Shown here piece after piece: positions 5,951 to 6,562 of a DNA stretch of 6,562 nt. The position numbers were made by a program, and so were the translations under genes. Below the pieces are notes generated by a model that did no database searches, was not told the DNA's origin, and saw only the letters and a list, made by a program, of their open reading frames with translations. Source of the stretch: Bacillota bacterium (GTDB lineage: Bacteria; Bacillota; Limnochordia; Darwinibacteriales; DTU012); contig JAAYLQ010000207.1 of NCBI GenBank assembly GCA_012521805.1, positions 1 through 6,562 on the forward strand. The letters run 5' to 3'. Numbering within the stretch: the first letter of the stretch is position 1; each line of letters opens with the position of its first letter.

Positions 5951-5964
5951 ATGTATTTTATAAA
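5936..5964 (-). promoter_or_regulatory. Candidate xylB promoter, back to back with polA promoter
   Basis: On the minus strand TTTATA (5964-5959, four of six) is followed after 17 bases by TATAAC (5941-5936, five of six). This -10 overlaps the polA -10 on the other strand. A start near 5929 gives a leader of about 78 bases holding the GCTCTC palindrome. It is the best candidate in the interval but not strong. Confidence 0.32.
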
Positions 5965-5968
5965 GGAG
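5962..5968 (+). promoter_or_regulatory. Shine-Dalgarno of polA
   Basis: AAAGGAG, 7 bases before the ATG at 5976. It confirms the start of the partial gene at the right edge and overlaps the -35 candidate of xylB on the other strand. Confidence 0.8.
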
Positions 5969-5975
5969 TATAATA

Positions 5976-6562
5976 ATGAATGAATGCTGCATAATCATTG
6001 ATGGATTTGCGCTCGTATACCGTGCTTATTACGGCCTGCCAACCACAATTCGCAACATTAACGGTACAGCGATCAACGCCGTACTCGGCTTTTACAATAC
6101 TATTTCATCGCTGATCAACCAGCTGCAGCCCCGCTACTTTCTGGCTGTTTTTGATCATCACGAACCCACATTCCGCCACAAGCTGTATCCTCCCTATAAA
6201 GCGAACCGGCCGCCAATGCCTGAGGATCTGCAGCAGCAGCTGCCTCTAATCAAACAACTGCTGACAGCCTGTCAGATCCCAATTATCACGCTTCCAGGTT
6301 ATGAGGCGGATGATATCATCGGCACTATTACCGGCAGTCTGCCGGAGCATACCGAGGCTTATGTAGTAACTGTCGATCGCGATACACTGCAGTTAGTTAA
6401 CAGCCATGTTACAGTGATCATTCCCAACAGCAGAGGAAACCGCATTTATACACCGGACACGGTCAAATTAGAAATGGAAGTCCAGCCTGAACTGATACCT
6501 GATTTAAAAGCCTTGATGGGAGATCCCAGCGATAATATTCCGGGCATCAGTTTGGTTGGTCC
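5976..6562 (+). CDS. polA: DNA polymerase I, 5'-3' exonuclease domain (partial)
   Basis: The first 195 residues of a cytoplasmic 5'-3' exonuclease/flap endonuclease domain, as found at the N-terminus of DNA polymerase I, which removes RNA primers and fills gaps in replication and repair. Visible landmarks are IIDGFALVYRAYYG (metal ligand Asp9), VFDHHEPTFRHKLYPPYKANRP (Asp60 and the basic arch region), GYEADDIIGT (Glu110, Asp112, Asp113), TVDRDTLQLV (Asp134, Asp136) and LMGDPSDNIPGI (Asp184, Asp187). All expected acidic metal ligands are present. The gene runs off the window in the helix-hairpin-helix region, so a stand-alone exonuclease of about 290 residues cannot be excluded, although polA is more usual. 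It has its own promoter and Shine-Dalgarno site and is divergent from xylB. Small deviations: Val where family members often have Gly before the D-K/R-D motif, and SLVG rather than PGIG after the N-I-P-G motif. Confidence 0.88.
   Translation, partial: MNECCIIIDGFALVYRAYYGLPTTIRNINGTAINAVLGFYNTISSLINQLQPRYFLAVFDHHEPTFRHKLYPPYKANRPPMPEDLQQQLPLIKQLLTACQIPIITLPGYEADDIIGTITGSLPEHTEAYVVTVDRDTLQLVNSHVTVIIPNSRGNRIYTPDTVKLEMEVQPELIPDLKALMGDPSDNIPGISLVG

Overview
The window reads as ordinary chromosomal DNA from a Gram-positive, probably spore-forming bacterium (Bacillota; perhaps an anaerobic clostridial or related lineage). The reasons are a SpoIID/LytB-type peptidoglycan protein, a LiaF-like membrane protein, strong purine-rich Shine-Dalgarno sites, frequent GTG/TTG starts and compact intrinsic terminators. 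No genus can be named from this sequence. There are no rRNA or tRNA genes, no CRISPR array, no recognisable transposase and no gene-free stretch over 300 bases.

Layout, left to right. Positions 1-66 hold the first 22 codons of a minus-strand lipoprotein that runs off the left edge. Next is a minus-strand pair: a LiaF-like four-helix membrane protein followed 19 bases later by an iron-type alcohol dehydrogenase, closed by a strong intrinsic terminator at 183-213. A second minus-strand unit (2172-2603) is a single small gene for an unnamed coiled-coil plus winged-helix protein. It has its own promoter, a possibly structured leader and its own terminator. A third minus-strand unit is xylulokinase (xylB) followed closely by a secreted SpoIID/LytB-domain protein. 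At the right edge a plus-strand gene starts divergently from xylB: the 5'-3' exonuclease domain of DNA polymerase I (polA), cut by the window end.

The genes do not form one obvious pathway. xylB implies growth on xylose or a related ketopentose, the Fe-ADH implies alcohol/aldehyde redox work, the SpoIID-like protein acts on the cell wall outside the membrane, and polA is housekeeping. Three starts were moved inward from the longest reading frame (Fe-ADH to 1309, winged-helix gene to 2603, SpoIID-like to 4284) because each internal GTG/TTG has a better-spaced Shine-Dalgarno site.

The most unusual structure is a 98-base nested inverted repeat (3930-4027) inside the SpoIID-like coding region. 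It has perfect 12-base outer arms and a 13-base inner hairpin, and it encodes about 34 residues. The xylB/polA intergenic region also carries two back-to-back promoter candidates sharing one -10 region, flanked by a 6-base inverted repeat. I found no convincing undescribed multi-gene system.
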